DNA of 32,321 nucleotides. Source: Candidatus Poribacteria bacterium. Its GTDB lineage: Bacteria > Poribacteria > WGA-4E > WGA-3G. Below the pieces are notes generated by a model, which was not told the origin of the DNA, ran no database searches, and saw only the letters and a list, made by a program, of their open reading frames with translations. The translations under genes were made by a program, and so were the position numbers. Positions 32,072-32,321 of the stretch are shown in pieces. Numbering within the stretch: the first letter of the stretch is position 1; every line of letters begins with the position of its first letter. Where the stretch lies: NCBI GenBank assembly GCA_028818705.1, contig JAPPNJ010000212.1, positions 1-32,321 of the forward strand, given 5' to 3'.

Positions 32072-32321
32072 CCCATATCTTCCTTTAGTATAACGTCAGA
32101 AAACAAAATTTAGTTTCCTATCTTCTTTAAAGGATACCACATTTCTTGCCAACTTGCAAGTATATTTTCGGAAGAGTTAACTGTCGGCTGTTGGCTGTCA
32201 GCAGTCAGTTTTCTGGGATGGAAGGATGGGTCCCTTCCCAGAAATTTTGCCGCGTAAATCAGAATCAAATCAGAATCAACGGTATTCATGCCTTAATGAA
32301 GTTTCAAAAAATAATTCGGTA
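32072..32321. other. Right-edge intergenic region
   Basis: No gene is visible. It holds a repetitive stretch (GGCTGTTGGCTGTCAGCAGT, about 32186-32205), a hairpin TTTCTGGGA / TCCCAGAAA (32210-32244) followed by TTTT, which could be a terminator for a plus-strand transcript, and an exact tandem duplication of AATCAGAATCA (32257-32278). Confidence 0.55.

Overview
The window looks like chromosomal DNA from an uncultured Gram-negative-type bacterium. Evidence for an outer membrane is a TonB-dependent receptor, TonB itself, two lipoproteins and a DUF5916 outer-membrane barrel protein. The mix of genes (DUF5916, mandelate-racemase-type enolase, DUF4159, UMF1 transporter, an isolated LarA-like protein, KorAB with CBS proteins) and the many short intergenic hairpin repeats resemble Candidatus Poribacteria or a related PVC/FCB-like lineage. 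That assignment is inference from gene content, since there is no rRNA or tRNA gene in the window.

Layout. 1-600: possible 3' tail of a gene, then repeat-rich intergenic DNA ending in a good promoter. 601-3726 (+): LarA-like protein, then a complete minCDE division-site operon. 3794-6444 (-): Cof-type HAD phosphatase, an orphan MalK/MsmK-type ABC ATPase and a DGK1/VTE5-type lipid kinase, the last two with recognisable promoters. 6445-7095: repeat island with GTAG-headed hairpins and a terminal-inverted-repeat element. 7096-13302 (+): a TonB module (receptor, beta-helix lipoprotein, small lipoprotein, TonB) interrupted by a 154-bp inverted-repeat element and closed by a strong terminator. 13510-14817 (-): UMF1/Atg22-like MFS transporter. 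14818-15327: second repeat island. 15328-15717 (+): small membrane/coiled-coil protein. 15826-18015 (-): catalase-peroxidase KatG. 18394-26654 (+): DUF5916 protein, enolase-superfamily enzyme, a zinc-ribbon / ABC exporter / DUF1854 operon, and a TonB-like DUF4159 protein. 26651-32071 (-): STAS protein, M55 D-aminopeptidase, 2-oxoacid:ferredoxin oxidoreductase KorB and KorA, and two CBS-domain proteins, all in one direction.

How the genes fit together. The TonB block reads as a substrate-specific outer-membrane uptake unit with its own TonB but without exbBD in view. The ABC/DUF1854 pair belongs to a family otherwise linked to cyanophycin metabolism, but no cyanophycin synthetase or cyanophycinase is visible. 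The last block couples ferredoxin-dependent 2-oxoacid metabolism to CBS-domain proteins, which often sense adenylates.

The most distinctive non-coding feature is a set of at least six short hairpins that each start with GTAG, the hallmark of REP elements moved by RAYT (Y1) transposases. There are also two MITE-like families, a 9-bp tandem repeat family, and a homologous leader of about 60 nt in front of two unrelated genes. No CRISPR array, prophage, transposase gene or RNA gene was recognised.
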